A DNA stretch of 64,000 bases from Syncephalis fuscata (taxonomy: Eukaryota; Zoopagomycota; Zoopagomycetes; Zoopagales; Piptocephalidaceae), in NCBI GenBank assembly GCA_025786725.1, contig JAHLTZ010000022.1:1-64000 (forward strand), read 5' to 3'. Shown here piece after piece: positions 11,719-25,482 of this stretch. The notes below the pieces were generated by a model. The model was not told the origin of the DNA. It did not search any database and saw only the letters and a program-made list of their open reading frames with translations. The translations under genes were made by a program, and so were the position numbers. The stretch's first letter is position 1, and each line of letters starts with the position of its first letter.

Positions 11719-14700
11719 ATGGCCAACGATTCCCTTGATAGTATTCTATTAAGTTTATTGGCGATCACGTTGACGACTACGGTTAAAGCGAAACAGAGAC
11801 CGTTGTTGCCAGCTACATCGCCCAATCCTGGCACTTTAATGCAAACGTGGCTTCGTCGCGCTAAAGATGAAGGCGGTGAATGTCCGCCTTGCTTCAACTG
11901 CATGCTGCCTGGCTACCCATGCTCACATTTCAGCAAATGCGATGAATTCACCGGGCGATGTATATGTCCAGCCGGATTTGGCGGCGAAGATTGTTCACAG
12001 CCTGGTAGGTGGGCGTCATTTAATCTTAAGCGATTAAGCGCTCGATATAGCTATTATATTGTATTTAATAGGCAATAAGCTAACAAATGTCCACTAGTCT
12101 GCGGTGGATTGTCTGATGGCACACATCGTATGCCACGAGAAGGCGATTCTTGTCAATGTAAAGATGGCTGGGAAGGCATTCACTGTAATAGTAAGTGGCA
12201 TAGCTATAGTTATACATATGTACTAATAGTCAACTGTAAACAAGTATGTAAACAAGATGATGCCTGTCTGCCGTTAGTACCAACAAACAGAAATGCAACA
12301 TGTTTTCGTGGCGGACTAGTTGTTAAAGCAAATCATCAAATGTGCAACGTCACAAGTAAGTGACTATGAAGATAGGCAGTTCAAGCATTTAATTAATAAT
12401 AAATAAATATATGAATATATGAATATAATAATATGGTATTATAGATAAAAAAATTCTTGATATGTTACCGGATCGACCACCACAGGTTACATTTTCATGT
12501 CAAAAGGAACCGGCTACTTGTAATTTTCAATTCTGGATCAAAGAAGTTGAATCATTTTACTGTGCACTTGATAAGTGCAAGTTCTCCCAGGACCCTGATG
12601 ACGAAAATCGATTATTCTATCAGTGTAAGAATGTCCAGTGTCGTTGTAAACCAGGTGCCATGCTGTGTGGTGAAGACGGTGGCATTGATTTATCTGATTT
12701 CTTAACCGAGGAAATTAAAGGGCCGGCCTCATTTAACTGTGAAGGCGAACATTGTAAATTTGAAGAGCCAGAAATGAATAAGTTGATTCTTAATATATTT
12801 GGAGATGCTTTTATCGGTCTGGATTGTCGATCGGGCGAATGTTTACACTATACACAAGTGCCAGGCTTTAAACGATCTCCAAAGCGTAGCAGTACACCTA
12901 TGATGATAGTATCTATCATAGCAGTTGTATTACTGCTCATTGCTGGTGTTAGTGGTAAGTAGATTTGGATAAACGATTATAGTCGATTGTATTAATTATG
13001 ACCATTTAGCTATTGTTATTATGGCCAAGCGACAGAATGAAGGCACCATTCGACTATCAGATTCTGACGAAGGCAACGGAGCCGCATCTGATCTAGATGA
13101 TGAGGGTGGTAAATTGATGGCCGACCATACACCAGCGACTCTTTCATTCCGTGAAGTTAATTATTTCGTCGGTAAGAGCTTTAATATTAGTAATAGTATG
13201 AACTGAATTAATATTTATTATTTATTTAGCGGGTAGTCATGTACTTAATAATATACTGGGTACTGTACAGCCTGGTGAACTTATGGCTATTATGGGTGCA
13301 TCTGGTGCGGGCAAGACTTCTTTACTGGATATTCTTGCTCAGCGTAATAAGTCTGGCGAGGTTCATGGCGATATATTTGTTAATGGCAAGACAGTGGACA
13401 ATCAAACTTATCGACGTGTTATTGGCTATGTCGACCAAGAAGACACACTTATGCCGACCCTTACCGTTTATGAAACTATTCTTTATTCGGCACTATTACG
13501 CCTACCGGCTGATATGTCGACCGATGCAAAGCATAGTCGTGTAATGGATTCTATTCACGAATTGGGCATTTATCATATTAGAAATCGACGTATTGGTGAA
13601 TCGGGTGCCCGCAGTATCTCTGGTGGTGAAAAACGACGAGTCTCTATTGCTTGCGAGCTTGTTACATCGCCGGCCATTCTATTTCTTGATGAACCGACCT
13701 CTGGTCTTGATTCGTATAATGCACATAATGTGATTGAGTGTTTGCGTACATTGGCGCGTGAATATCGACGTACCGTCATATTTACTATTCACCAGCCTCG
13801 TAGTGATATCTACGCCATGTTTGACCGACTAATTCTACTGGCTGATGGCTGGCTTGTTTATTCGGGTAGTGCACAAGCAGCTCGTAATCATTTTGCACAA
13901 GCAGGGCACTCTTGTCCTATTGGCTATAATGTGGCCGACTTTTTAGTTGATGTAACTAAAGAGAACCAATGAAAACAAAACAACCTGTAGATTTGGCAGA
14001 TGACATAGAAATGATAATGAACCTGGTACAAGTCGTCGTTATCGGCCACGTCGTCGCCGTCAACAGCAACAGCAACAACCAGATGAAGATAATGAGCAGA
14101 CTGCTCTATTAGGCTCTAATAGATTAGATTTAAATAGCGGCCTAATCTTCGTAGTGATCGTATTAGTGATTTCTACGCACCACCCATGGTATCGCCATAT
14201 GATTCAGATGACGAGATTATGGATGCTGATGATGAACCACGGCTGCCGCTGCTTATTGGGAGAATGATATGAATGCAAATCCATGGGCATCTCAAAGTGT
14301 TATCCGTACTAGACGGCCTGATAGTATGCGAAGTGCCGATACCATGTCATTGGCCAGTGGTCGTTTACACGGCGATACAGAAGTGGTAATGAGTTCGCAT
14401 TTGAAACACTAGTTAAAGCGTATAGACGCTCAGAACTAGCTCGACAAACGTTAGAGGATATTGAACGACAAACGAGGTAGGCTAGTTACATCCAGTATTA
14501 TGTTGTGTAAATACTAATAATATTCAAGTACAATTCATGGTGAGCCATTTGGCGTTGAAGTGCCCAGTTTCTTTGATATGACGGCACCTCGACGCAGTTC
14601 TCGTTGGACGCAGTTCCGTATTCTCAGCAACCGTACCTTTAAGAATCTATACCGTAATCCATATTTGATGCTTACACACTATGGTATTAGTCTATTTCTA

Positions 14701-15703
14701 GCAGGTAAACGAATGGTCATACTATTCGTATTAATAATGAACAAAAATACTAATGATTTATCTAATATTGATATCTATAGTATTTTGCGGTCTACTGTTC
14801 TACAATGTTACAAATGACATATCTGGATTCCAGAACCGTATGGGTCTATTCTTTTTCGTTTGTGCTTTATTCGGCTTTAGTTGTTTAACATCATTGCAGG
14901 TAAATTAATTTAACATTTATTAATACTGATACTAACATTGATCATCTATTTATATATAAATTGCTAAAATTAGGTATTTTCAGCAGAACGTATACTGTTT
15001 GTACGTGAACGGGCCAATGGCTACTATGCACCTATTACCTATTTTGCCGCCAAGGTTCTATTTGACATTATTCCATTACGTGTTGCACCACCTGTCCTGC
15101 TTGGTCTTGTTGTTTATCATATGGTTGGCCTAGTACCTGGAATAAGTCACTTTGCCAAGTTCCTGCTTGTACTCGTTATATTCAACTTGACCGCAGCCAG
15201 TATCTGTTTATTGCTAGGCGTGCTGTTCAAGGATATATCGATTGCCAATTTACTGGCCAGTTTAATGATGTTGTTTAGTATGCTTTTCGGCGGTCTACTA
15301 CTCAACAAAGGCAAGTTAATTGCTTGATTAATTGATTCAAATAGTTATAACTCTGTTTTATTATTAGATTCAATTCCCATGTATCTACGCTGGCTTAAAC
15401 ATTTATCTTTTTTTAATTATGCATTTGAAGCGCTAATTGTTAATGAGATGGTCTATTTACAACTAACGGAAAAGAAATATGGTCTAGAGATCGATGTAAG
15501 TCTTAGTATTATTATTATTTAAATAATAACAATAACAATACAATTTATAAATGATTAAGGTGCCTGGTGCCACTATTTTATCAACATTTGGATTCGATGC
15601 CTCTGCATTCTGGCCTGATGTTATTAAACTAAGCGTGATGTGTGCTAGTTTCTTAGTAGCTGCTTACTTTGGTCTACTAATACTGGTGCGAGAACGTCGT
15701 TGA
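11719..15703 (+). CDS. ADP1: EGF-like/ABCG half-transporter, Adp1-like
   Basis: This membrane ATPase has a signal peptide, an extracellular Cys-rich part with EGF-like repeats ([12 protein letters not shown] and [12 protein letters not shown]), a transmembrane segment (about 12895-13018), an ABC domain and a C-terminal six-helix membrane domain. The ABC domain shows Walker A GASGAGKT (from 13289), signature SGGEKRR (13618-13640) and Walker [14 protein letters not shown]. This order matches yeast Adp1, whose substrate is unknown. Exons: 11719-12004, 12098-12190, 12230-12355, 12445-12954, 13010-13171, 13230-~14476, 14529-14704, 14781-14899, 14974-15310, 15368-15495, 15560-15703. The intron after 15310 begins GCAAGT, which the conserved [10 protein letters not shown] block forces. 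Between 13968 and 14390, in the cytoplasmic linker, the frame breaks five times, each fixed by one added base. Family assignment is firm; whether the gene is intact is not. Confidence 0.88.
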
Positions 15704-16682
15704 TCTACATTTGCTTACACTCGATACTTGCTCAATAATCTTACCGTTCATTTAAGCATGTATACATTTATTGCGTAGTTATATACACATAAAATATACC
15801 ATTTGATTAAATCAAAAATAATTATCGTGTTGATTAATATAGTTTGTGGGTATTTAGATGTGAATAGGCGTATAAGCCAAGTGTTTGTTTCGATTAAATG
15901 TATTATTCCAATAAAGAAAAGAGATCAATTATCCTTATTATATATGTATGTATAGATATAGATATGGTATATACCATTAATGACTGATGTTTTATGCAAC
16001 GTGCGAAAACCAACTGTTACTATAATCAAATAAAAGGGATGAATTGTTCGCTTGCTGCCGAACTAACGCAATATAGATCGCGTACAAGTCTGCCAGTCGG
16101 GTCGCTTAATAGAGGGACTACAGGATAGTATGCAGATAAAGAGAGTAGACATGGCCAACAAGCATAGTGAATGTTTCATAAAAACACGATACACAAATAG
16201 AGTTAATTAGTCGCGATAAAATTAGATGAAAATTACTACTGTTATGTCAGTAACAACAACAATGACAACATAACAATAAGAACGACAGCGACAAGCATAA
16301 CAACCATAACAGCAATACCCATAACAATAGCAACAAAAAAGTAATAATAGAGGCGGCGACGACGACGACGGAGTATTAAACTAATAAAAAATGATGTGCA
16401 ACAAGCAGGCAGCATCAAGAAAAATGCTGAAGGCAAAATAACGAACAAAAAGGAGAAATAACAACGACAATGGCAGCAATGCCATATGGTACAAGGTATG
16501 TTTTTGTTGTTTACGTGCTAATTAGCGAATAAAGCGTTATTGTATAATGATATAACTGTATTAATATTATCATTATTCACAATATATCGCTGCAATCCAT
16601 TAATTAACACCATCAAAGGGCTGGTAAACAATAAGTTGAAATAATAACATCCATGTCACCATTGGCGATGGTCGGTATTGTC
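15704..16682. other. Convergent intergenic region
   Basis: 3' flanks of the ABC transporter and of the kinase. It is AT-rich with CAA/GAC-type low-complexity tracts at 16240-16470. No gene seen. Confidence 0.5.
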
Positions 16683-18413
16683 CTAGGCGGCGTCTATAGG
16701 TGAGGTAGCAGTAGAAGTATTGCCACTACCTTGTGTTGTTGGTCGTTGAAGCGATCCACTATTTGCATCGCCGCCATTGCTATTGTGCGTAGGCGGTAAA
16801 TGGACATTGGGTACACGGGAATTGGGCGTATTCGAAGGCTCGTTCTCGACACGCATCATTTGCATTGTGTAGACAGAGCTGCCCCATTTGTCATTACTGT
16901 GTCTTCTCCTACAATGGCGCTTCGATCGATGGCGGCCAAATCAATAAAGCTTCGTTCTTCCAATTGTTGTTGTCGTTTCGCTTTCGTGTAGTCGTACACG
17001 GTAAATCGATCCTCCATGGCGCGTTGTTCTTTGGTAAGTTCGGGCATTGGCTGACCTGGCTTGGGCTTTTGTCGTTTGCGTACTTTTAGCGGATTGTCTT
17101 CAAGTAGTAGCTCTTCTAGTTCGTGGGTGGCATCAAAGTTGGCATGCTTTGAATCGGGAATAAATGGAGCTTTTGCCGTTTTATTTTCAAGCTCATCCCA
17201 AACAATTCCCTCAAACCATGGATGGTTTTTAACACCATTAAATCCATCTGCATTGCAGCCAAGACGCTTTGTAATATCACGTGTACAAAAGCCTTGAATT
17301 GCTTGCATACACGCGGCCGATACACGATCCTCAGCATCGGGTGGGAAACGAAGATCATCGTGCAGAATAGCTTGGGTAAGTGCGCTATTCGTTTTGCCGC
17401 GGAATGGGCGCTACAATATGGCCATCAATTAGTATTACACATTGTAGATGGTCTACACAAACACTTACCTTGCCAAATAACAGCTCGTACACTACAACGC
17501 CAAGTGACCACCAATCAACGGTGGCAAAGTATCCCTTTTTACGCAAAACTTCGGGTGCCATATAAGCCATCGAGCCAGCGACCGCAGTTAATGGCTTCGT
17601 CTCGTTGTACTGTACCGCGATGTTAAAGTCTGTCAAATGAGCATGACCATCGGCGTCAAGTAGCACGTTGTCCGGCTTCAAGTCACGGTGTACAACTCGT
17701 TTTGAATGAAGGCAGTTCAAGCCGAGTGCCACTTCAGCACACCAGAAACGCACGTATTCCTCGGGCATGCCGCCCTGACGACGGTCAAGATGAAAGCGTA
17801 AATCACCGCCCAACATCAAATCAAGCACCATAAACAGATTTTCATCGTCTTGGAATGCAAATCGCAAGTTACAAATTAATGGATAGGTAATTTCTTCTAA
17901 TAGTCGGCGTTCTTGAATAATATTTTCTACCGCGCGCATCTTGATACATTTCGCTTTATTAATGTATTTAAGAGCATAATTTCGCTTGTCCCGTTTATGC
18001 TGAACAATTCGAACCTAATATTGCGCGTGTATCATTAGTACAACTTGATTAGTCGGCCAATAAACGCTGTCATAGTATTGTGTATACCAATGACTGTCTA
18101 TTATCTAAATTAAGCGCTTACCTTGCCGAAAGCGCCTTTGCCCACCGATCTTAAAAGGTGGAAATGAGCCAATTCAACTATAAATGCAAATATTGTTAGT
18201 TTGTATTGCAAATAAATAACAGTTTGCATCTATCGACATCTACTCGATAGCATAATGGCCATTTGTACCGTCATATCAACATGGCTGGCATTATTGCCCC
18301 CTCTTCTTCCCCTTATGTTCATTGTAGATTTTGCACTGTTGCCTGTATCGCCTTGACTTACCTTCAACATTATCGTAGTCGATTGGCTCCTCTCTACAGC
18401 ATATTACACCCAT
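16683..18413 (-). CDS. STK32/YANK-type serine/threonine kinase
   Basis: Exons run 18413-18362, 18177-18122, 18014-17469 and 17410 downward. The N-terminus MGVICC offers glycine 2 for myristoylation and two cysteines for palmitoylation, so membrane attachment is likely. Kinase landmarks are GKGAFGK (glycine loop), HRDLKPDN, TDFNIA (DFN in place of DFG, the hallmark of STK32/YANK kinases) and MAPEVL, followed by an AGC-like tail. Human STK32A-C share this architecture; their substrates are poorly known. The frame ends at a TGA at 16856, but one missing base near 16868 would extend it through a Ser/Thr/Asn-rich tail to 16683, so I give the longer span. The catalytic domain is intact. Donors GTAAGT/GTAAGC; the first intron is in phase 1. 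Confidence 0.88.
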
Positions 18414-20378
18414 TCTGACAGCTTACGCACCGGAACAGGTTTAAATAAAACAAATAGGTAACTATTCGAAATAGTAGATGAGCGTGTTTAAATGATAAGA
18501 ACTGGTTAGTATAAATGATTTGCTAATTGTCAGCGTTGATTGTAGAGAAAGAAAAGTCACGCTTGTAAAATACGCTAATGCAGTAACAAGCTGGATGGTC
18601 AAACGGCCGTACAACACAGCGTGGATGTAAAACAAGACTACACCAAACGAACAAAGGAGCGAGCAAGTGTATATGTATGCGAACGTAATTTCACTGCAAT
18701 ATAATAAATCACAATACAAAGCGTAAAGTTTGACTGGTGTTTAAAGAAGGAGGCGAAAAGGAATCAAAGATGGCGGCAGTGGTAGCTGCAACAAAAACAA
18801 CAACAAAAACGACGAAAATACGATAAAACAACTGCGTGAGCAAGTGTAATAGTCGTAAGTAGCAAAGTAATGGTTTGCAAGAAAAAAGGGGATGTATTTC
18901 AGTGCTGTTGTCAAATAACGAGCATATGCTCCCGTACACCTCCGTACACAGACACGCGTGAGCTGATATAGCTGGGCAGATAGTAAGAAAATAATTCGGA
19001 GGTAGGAACCAACGAATAGGCCGCGGAGTAACTAATAGACCACAAGTGGGAATAAACTTCGAAAAAGGTGAGTAGCTAGCGGTGTAGAGTCGCCGTATGT
19101 GGATATGCGTGGATGAAAGCGGATAGTTTACGAATGATGAAACATGCAAAGAAAGGAAAAAGTCGGGGCCACAGCCAATGTTTTTTACACCACTGCAGTA
19201 GTCTAGTCAGGCGAACGCGATGCTTTGTGAATGGTTCGTACATATAAAGCTGCGGCACATTTAACAGCTGCCAAGGCCGTGCAAGTACATAGATAACCGT
19301 GCGCATTTGTATGTCTAGCAGTCGATATATACATACTGCAACATCATATATACGTTTGTTTACAAAGCAGATATTACGATGAGACATCCGTTAATTCAAA
19401 GCAGTACTTACAAAGAGATTCATACACTACTGTGGACTACAACTAACTATAAGGAGCTATTAAGTGTCCGACAACGTCAGACGCTGTCGTAGATGCGTAA
19501 GTGTATTTAGAAACAAGGGAGCAATAAAGATGAGAATGTGTGTGTGTATATATGTAAGAAAAATGAACAAAACGGGTAAAGTGGCTGATACTTAATAATG
19601 ATTTAAGCACTACAGCACAAAGAGAGAGAGAGACACACCTACGGAACCAGTCACTAATAATAAAGAGAAAAGTATATTAAAGAGAATGAAGTGATATGAA
19701 CTGATAGCTGAGTAGCTGGGTGGTTGGTTAAATGGCTGACTGCAAAGCCGGTTTACTTTGTGTAGTAATATTGATGGTGGTCGGACTCGTGACTATACAT
19801 CATAGCTATTATTGCTACTGTCCGTGCCGGTTGGCTCCCTTAGACTATGTGGACGTCAGTCTCATCTCTCCTAGTGTATATCATGGATTGGCACGATATG
19901 CAGTTGGGTGTTCTACTACTATATCCATTGCCTAAAACAGTGATAGACACGTGGTAGCGTAGAGAAACAAGAAATGTAGCATTTGTTACTTCAGCTCTAT
20001 CGTTCATTTAACGTGTGCACACAGTTAGACTATTGCTTGATAGTTTATTGTAATAACGGCATGATCATTGCTAACAGCGTGGTCATAAATAACAGCATGT
20101 ACCCCACAACACATGTTGTTTTATAATGCCTATGCTATTAGCAATGGCCATGTTGTTTTTCCAATGGATCAGGTAGGCGGATAACGAACAAGGAGTAATT
20201 GACTTTGTCATAATGATTATTGCCGCTATTGTTGTTGCTATTACTATTGTCGTTGTTTGTTGTTAATGTTATAAAATAGCAGATTTATTAAATACTAATT
20301 GTTAAACAAATACATATTAATAGTAGTAATAAATAGTATAAAATCACAATTATACTATAGACTAACAAGTACAGCATT
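18414..20378. other. 2-kb intergenic region
   Basis: Upstream of the kinase and downstream of the J-domain gene. It contains short GA/CA and TG repeats near 19540 and 19620. The frame at 19732-19935 (67 codons, with a hydrophobic start) has no supporting splice pattern or homology I recognise. No gene called. Confidence 0.45.
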
Positions 20379-21334
20379 TCATTTTGATAGCTTAGCAATA
20401 CGTTCTTCAAGTAGTGCTTTTTGTCCTTTCCAACCAAGTTCCTTGGCACGTTGACGAGCAACCTTTAGTGCTTGACTTGCTTGCATGTCTGAATGGTTCA
20501 ACCTGTGGCTCGCCCATTTAACCTGCTGTTTAACACGCCAGTACTGCACGCCTGCACCTACTAGAGCGATAGCAAGCACGATGAATCTAAATCTTTCGTT
20601 GCTTGTGTAGCGCGGCGGATGTTGTTCCCCTCCGTTTGCCGGTCGATAGCTGTTGAAATTTAATCCTGCATCATGGCGATAGGATGGATCGTGTGGATTG
20701 TAAGAATGGCGACTAACAAAGGCGCTATAGGCTGAGAATGGACCAATCCCGTTGGTGCGTTGCGAGCATGCTGGTGACACCGCCAGCGGGCACCTGCCGT
20801 GGCATTCATACTGCTGCTTTGATGCTTGCCGCTGAATTTGATGTGCACGTTCATAAGCATGCTGTACTGCAATAAACGATGCATCATTTGCTACTATGCT
20901 GCTACCATCGTCTTCTTTGGCAGTTCCCGCATATTCATGGTCGCTTGTCTATCTGGATGCGATTCCAAGCATCGTGCATAGTATGCACGCTTTAGCTGAT
21001 GACGTGTTGCTGTGGGTGCCACTTTAAGAAGAAAAAATGGACAATCTATATTGTTGTTAGGTGTTGAGCAGCCACAACTTTCGTCAGTTGTATTAGCAGT
21101 AGTAGAAGTAGCAGCAGTGGAAGCAACGTGATTGGTACTTAGATAGTGACGAAAGACAACATTATTGGTAAGTCCATACATATTTAGCGGATATCTATGA
21201 TCAGCGTGGTGCAATCCTATTCTGCCGTGATAGGTCGAAATGTATCGGTTTGAGTTGTAAAGTAAATTTATTTTAGTGCCAATTGGCAGGCATGCCCTCG
21301 CTCGCACGAAACTAACCAGCACGTGGTTCAACAT
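20379..21334 (-). CDS. J-domain (DnaJ/Hsp40) protein with one membrane anchor
   Basis: Co-chaperone that should stimulate an Hsp70. The J domain carries CPFFLLKVAPTAT, an amphipathic helix LKRAYYARCLE and the catalytic HPD tripeptide (about 20955-20965), continuing as FIAVQHAYERA. A hydrophobic segment (FRFIVLAIALVGAGVQYW, about 20535-20590) near the C-terminus suggests a single membrane anchor, an arrangement resembling DNAJC4-type proteins. I choose the ATG at 21334, because the following ~35 residues are basic and hydroxylated like a mitochondrial presequence; an upstream in-frame ATG at 21406 would add a hydrophobic leader. Just after HPDRQ the frame breaks (near 20942) and is restored by one added base, after which the J-domain helix IV region reads correctly. 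No intron seen. Confidence 0.75.
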
Positions 21335-21406
21335 GGCTGTGAGTGTTGCTGCATAGACTACAGAGGGAATGAAAAGAGGAAGAACGGCGGAAAGAGGAAG
21401 GCGCAA

Positions 21407-23568
21407 AATAATACATGGGAATAGTTGCTAACCGAACTATGCAAGGTTTCATATAGGCTTGGTAAAATAACTGAAGGAATAATAAGCAACTCAGGGACTT
21501 GGTATTTTATCTATATTTATTAAAATGCTATGTGACATGAATAAACAAAAATACAATAATATTAATGTTATTATACACTACATATCCTAATCATATAAAA
21601 TAAAAATGTGCTATGCGATTTCTTGTTTATTTGCTTTTTATAGGGACGCGTCACGTATTTTATTAAATAGTTACTGATACACTAACTGATAACTCACAAA
21701 TTGGATCAACAAGTAAAGATGCATCAATTCATTTATACATATAGGTTGTAGCTATTCTGATTACATCAAATACATTGCGGGTAGTTGTTTGATCCTCAAT
21801 CGATACATTGGCCGCTGATGTAGGTTTATTACATAGACTTGTATCCTTATGTGATTGCGATAACATGTGTGGCTTGTATATGCTATTTACGAGCAATGAA
21901 CTCGTCACTGCCCTATATTCTTTAATTTAGTATTTTACACGTATAAATTATTTAATTTTTATTTACCAGTCAACGATATACAATAAATTGCTAAATTCTA
22001 TAGGTACATTGTTGCATTGATGAAAGAACATGTCATATTCGATTCAATTACCAATAGCATTGCAATCACGCCATCTTTTGCCAGTTTTTCCAGCAATATT
22101 CGTAATGTCGCTTATAATGACAATAGACCACCATGCTAAATATTATAGTAAATATAATATTAGATGGAAGGTTGAGAAATAGTTGAATGTACAAATGTAC
22201 TTTGGATATTCAATATGACATTCATAAGTTTCACTAAATTCGAAAGTTGATAATAATGTATAGTAGTTATGCATGTAGAACCAGAAATACCAAGCAGTAT
22301 GATATCTAATACCAAAAATCATATTGAACGACTACATGCAAGAGAAGCACATTCAAATAGTACAATATTACGAATGCTAGTGAAAACACTACTTTGGCCA
22401 TTAAAGCCAAGCTAACGTATAACAAGATAGAACACCTAGTGTAATATATGAAAAAACAATAGCTACAAACAGCAGTACACAGTTAAACTTATAGCTAAAC
22501 AGCACCATGATGCAATTTGCGAGAACAAGCAATTACTACATATACAGCGCGATAAGTATTTCGTAGAAAACAGAGACTAGTATTACGCCAGATAATATAT
22601 GCTAATTATTTGCTATATATCGTTGCCTTAGCAAATTTGCTTTATTGTGTGCTTTCCATACAAAGCCAATGCTGTCCAAGGCTTTTAATAAGTTATGTTG
22701 CATCATGCTATTCATATTAAAAGCTAACTTTGAAAAAACAATCCGGTATAGTATTGGTATATGCTATGAAAAGGAAAACATTGCAAAAATATTGAAAATG
22801 GTCATAGTGAATAAGCTGATGAAAATTTAAAAGATGCATGATTGATATGCAAACAGATTTAGGTAAATGCATATTCTATAAAGTAAGGCATTCCAGGTCC
22901 AATGTCCAAACCGTGTAAAATAAATGCGTTGATTCTAGAGTAAAAAGCACAATTTTGGCCAAGCCTCGATATTAAGCTACAGTATAAGGTAAATGATTTT
23001 GTTATCATTAAAACATGCCGTTTAAAATATAACTACGTTATATAGATAATCAGCTTTCTAATTAGTTATCTATATATTTCGTAATTATTTCAAAGCTTAT
23101 GTCATATACATTCTGAACATGTATATGTAGTGTATCTTTCAAAGACCATTAAGCCTCTGGACTAGTAATCTAATTGTATCAGTAATTTGCCATATACATA
23201 CTATGTATTATATTACCGCAATAATGCTATTGCCACTATTACGACATTATCATCGTATTGCTATGCTCAGATGACCAGAAAATACACTGTTAATCGAACT
23301 ATTACATTTATCATGTGATCAGTTACATTATTAATACAGTGGATATTAATACTAATTGCTAACAATAAGCAACTATAAAGAATATATCAAATTAAATACC
23401 ATATTAAATTATGCATATAAAAGCAGACTGTTTTACAAAAAAGCAATTGCTAATATTGCACTATTTAATCCAGATGCATTCTAGCTGCAGCTCGTTGCAT
23501 TATTCTATTTAATTCAAAGACCCCCTTTTGCTACAAGTAACTACTTCATTTTTAGTCATATTTCCAAG
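21407..23568. other. 2.1-kb AT-rich intergenic region
   Basis: No credible gene on either strand. The largest frames are about 60 codons and AT-rich. No repeats beyond short AT tracts noticed. Confidence 0.5.
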
Positions 23569-25157
23569 ATGGTTACACATGATAATTATGCGCTGCCAAA
23601 AATATGGCTAACTGTTGAGACAGTTCAGCATATATCGCTGTTAAACGGAATTTCCGCGACAGTCGCTTTGGCACGTACTTGTAACATACTGTATGGCTCT
23701 ATCATAAGCTGCAATTGCCTATGGAACGAATTGTACCAGTAAAATTTTCTTGTGATATTGATACGGATATTGAATGGCTACAGTGGCAATTAAAAAAAAG
23801 CAAACAACATCAAAGGAAGTAACTGACGCTGAAAACAAAATTGTACCAAATTGCCTTGGTTTCAACGATATAAACATCGTATCAAACTGGGCATTAATTG
23901 GCAAAATAACAAGCCAAATTTAACAATTCATCCAAACTCATTTATAATAGGTAAACTAAAAAAAACAAGGTATCAATCGTAGTGAAATTGTAGCAGGCTG
24001 TTTTGGCTGGATTGCAATAGCAGATTGTACTAAACTTCTTGTTAATTTGTTTAAACTTTCTACAAAGAACGCGTCTAAAATGCATTCATTAGGTCTGGAT
24101 AAACACCGTTTCATTAGAATAGAAAATATAAAGTTTTATTAATGCCAACAGCAAATAAATGACATAGATGAAGGCATGTGTGTAATTATACTTTTAAAAC
24201 GTCTTGGAAGTGCCATTGATGTACTTCAGATATGGAATGCAAATAATTGTCAATTACTGCCGTCTATCGATATTGATAGTTACTGGGATAGCATAATTAT
24301 AAACGCACCTTTATTAATTTCAAGATCACGACTCATTGTTTCATCCAACCACTTGCAACTTTTTTTCTATATTCAACTAGTCTATAGTATTTTCTCAACA
24401 ATGCAATCGGGTAAACCTCAATCCATTATTCTTCAAAATGCAAACAGCACCTATGATTACAGGATACATACGACAAATAACAATAAAGCAATTTTTATAC
24501 AGTGCTACAATAGTGATACTGAGCTCAATTATAAAATTATCCGCGTGCTATTGACGTCTAATACAAATTTGGAGATAATTAGCGATGACATTGCGCAAAC
24601 GACTACGATTGCCTTGGATCGTATAAAAATCCCCAGTCATAAGAACAATTGAAGCTCAGAATTTATTCAATTGACTGCGATCGTATGTTAGTTTACTGCA
24701 ATATTCTCGTAATTGATGAAACTTTAAATGGCAACGTAGAAAAATGGCAACACTACATTAGAGTAATATCTTTAAGTAAAATGTTATTTTTGAATGTAAC
24801 TATCCAGTAAATTTTATGAAAATCCAATTTAATTTCAGCACATAATTTGGCTGCATTTTATTTGCTCGACAATTCGCTAATAACTATTGTTTCGCCATTG
24901 AATGGAGAAATTCTGCATGAAATCAATGTAATGGGCTTGAGCGAGGAGATTCATTTACCTGGGCATATTATGGCACAAAGATTGCCGTTTATAATCATCC
25001 CAATGGCCGTTGTGTTATTGATGCTGTAACAGGCGATTTAACCATTCATCAGTTTCCAGTGTCAAAGATATACTGTTTTAAAGTTATATTTGGGCACATG
25101 CTACTGATGAATAATGAAAGCTGCCTTATTACCAGCTTTGTACCTGAGTCTATTTAA
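23569..25157 (+). pseudogene. Decayed F-box-like gene
   Basis: The segment opens with an ATG and an F-box-like start (LPKIWLTVETVQHISLLNG) and continues as fragments in changing frames: 24176-24652 (open for 158 codons), 24664-24810 and 24850-25157. The fragments have the beta-strand-rich, Trp/Tyr/Ile-rich look of the intact F-box gene at 48606-50186, including a comparable ending with paired strands around SPLNGEILHEINV. At least three junctions are repaired by one base, but stops and a missing middle near 23740-24170 make it look more damaged than the other frame-broken genes. It could be a genuine pseudogene or a real gene with both introns and sequence errors. Confidence 0.5.
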
Positions 25158-25482
25158 TTTGTTTGGCTAATCTCCAACGTGTTATTATTGCAATCATTAT
25201 TTATAATAAATTAGATTAAAGCAAACTATAGTGTGATAAGGACTTTGAACAAATAACGGTAAAACAGTACTAACGTGAAAGCCAGTACTCCATTAAGAGA
25301 TGGGCAATCATGTGTGTACTGAGCACATGTTACTCGTGTATCCTGAACATAGAAATGTCGTATCCTTTTAAGGCCGATGGCCAGTCGAACTCTTAGCCAA
25401 ACTCGCAGCATTTCTTAGTCATATTTTATTACTCTTTAACAGCAGTAACAGTACCAGTACTAGCACTTACTACTGCCACATT
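25158..25482. other. Short intergenic region
   Basis: Contains the promoter of the first hydrolase gene; a pyrimidine/CAGTA-rich leader (25430-25480) precedes its ATG. Nothing else seen. Confidence 0.45.

Noticed and set aside
19732-19935. Small membrane/secreted protein gene
   Set aside because: Hydrophobic start but no homologue in the window, no leader resembling the real secreted genes, and chance length.
13968-20942. Programmed ribosomal frameshifting as the cause of frame breaks
   Set aside because: No shared slippery heptamer or downstream structure pattern at the break sites; too many unrelated genes are affected.
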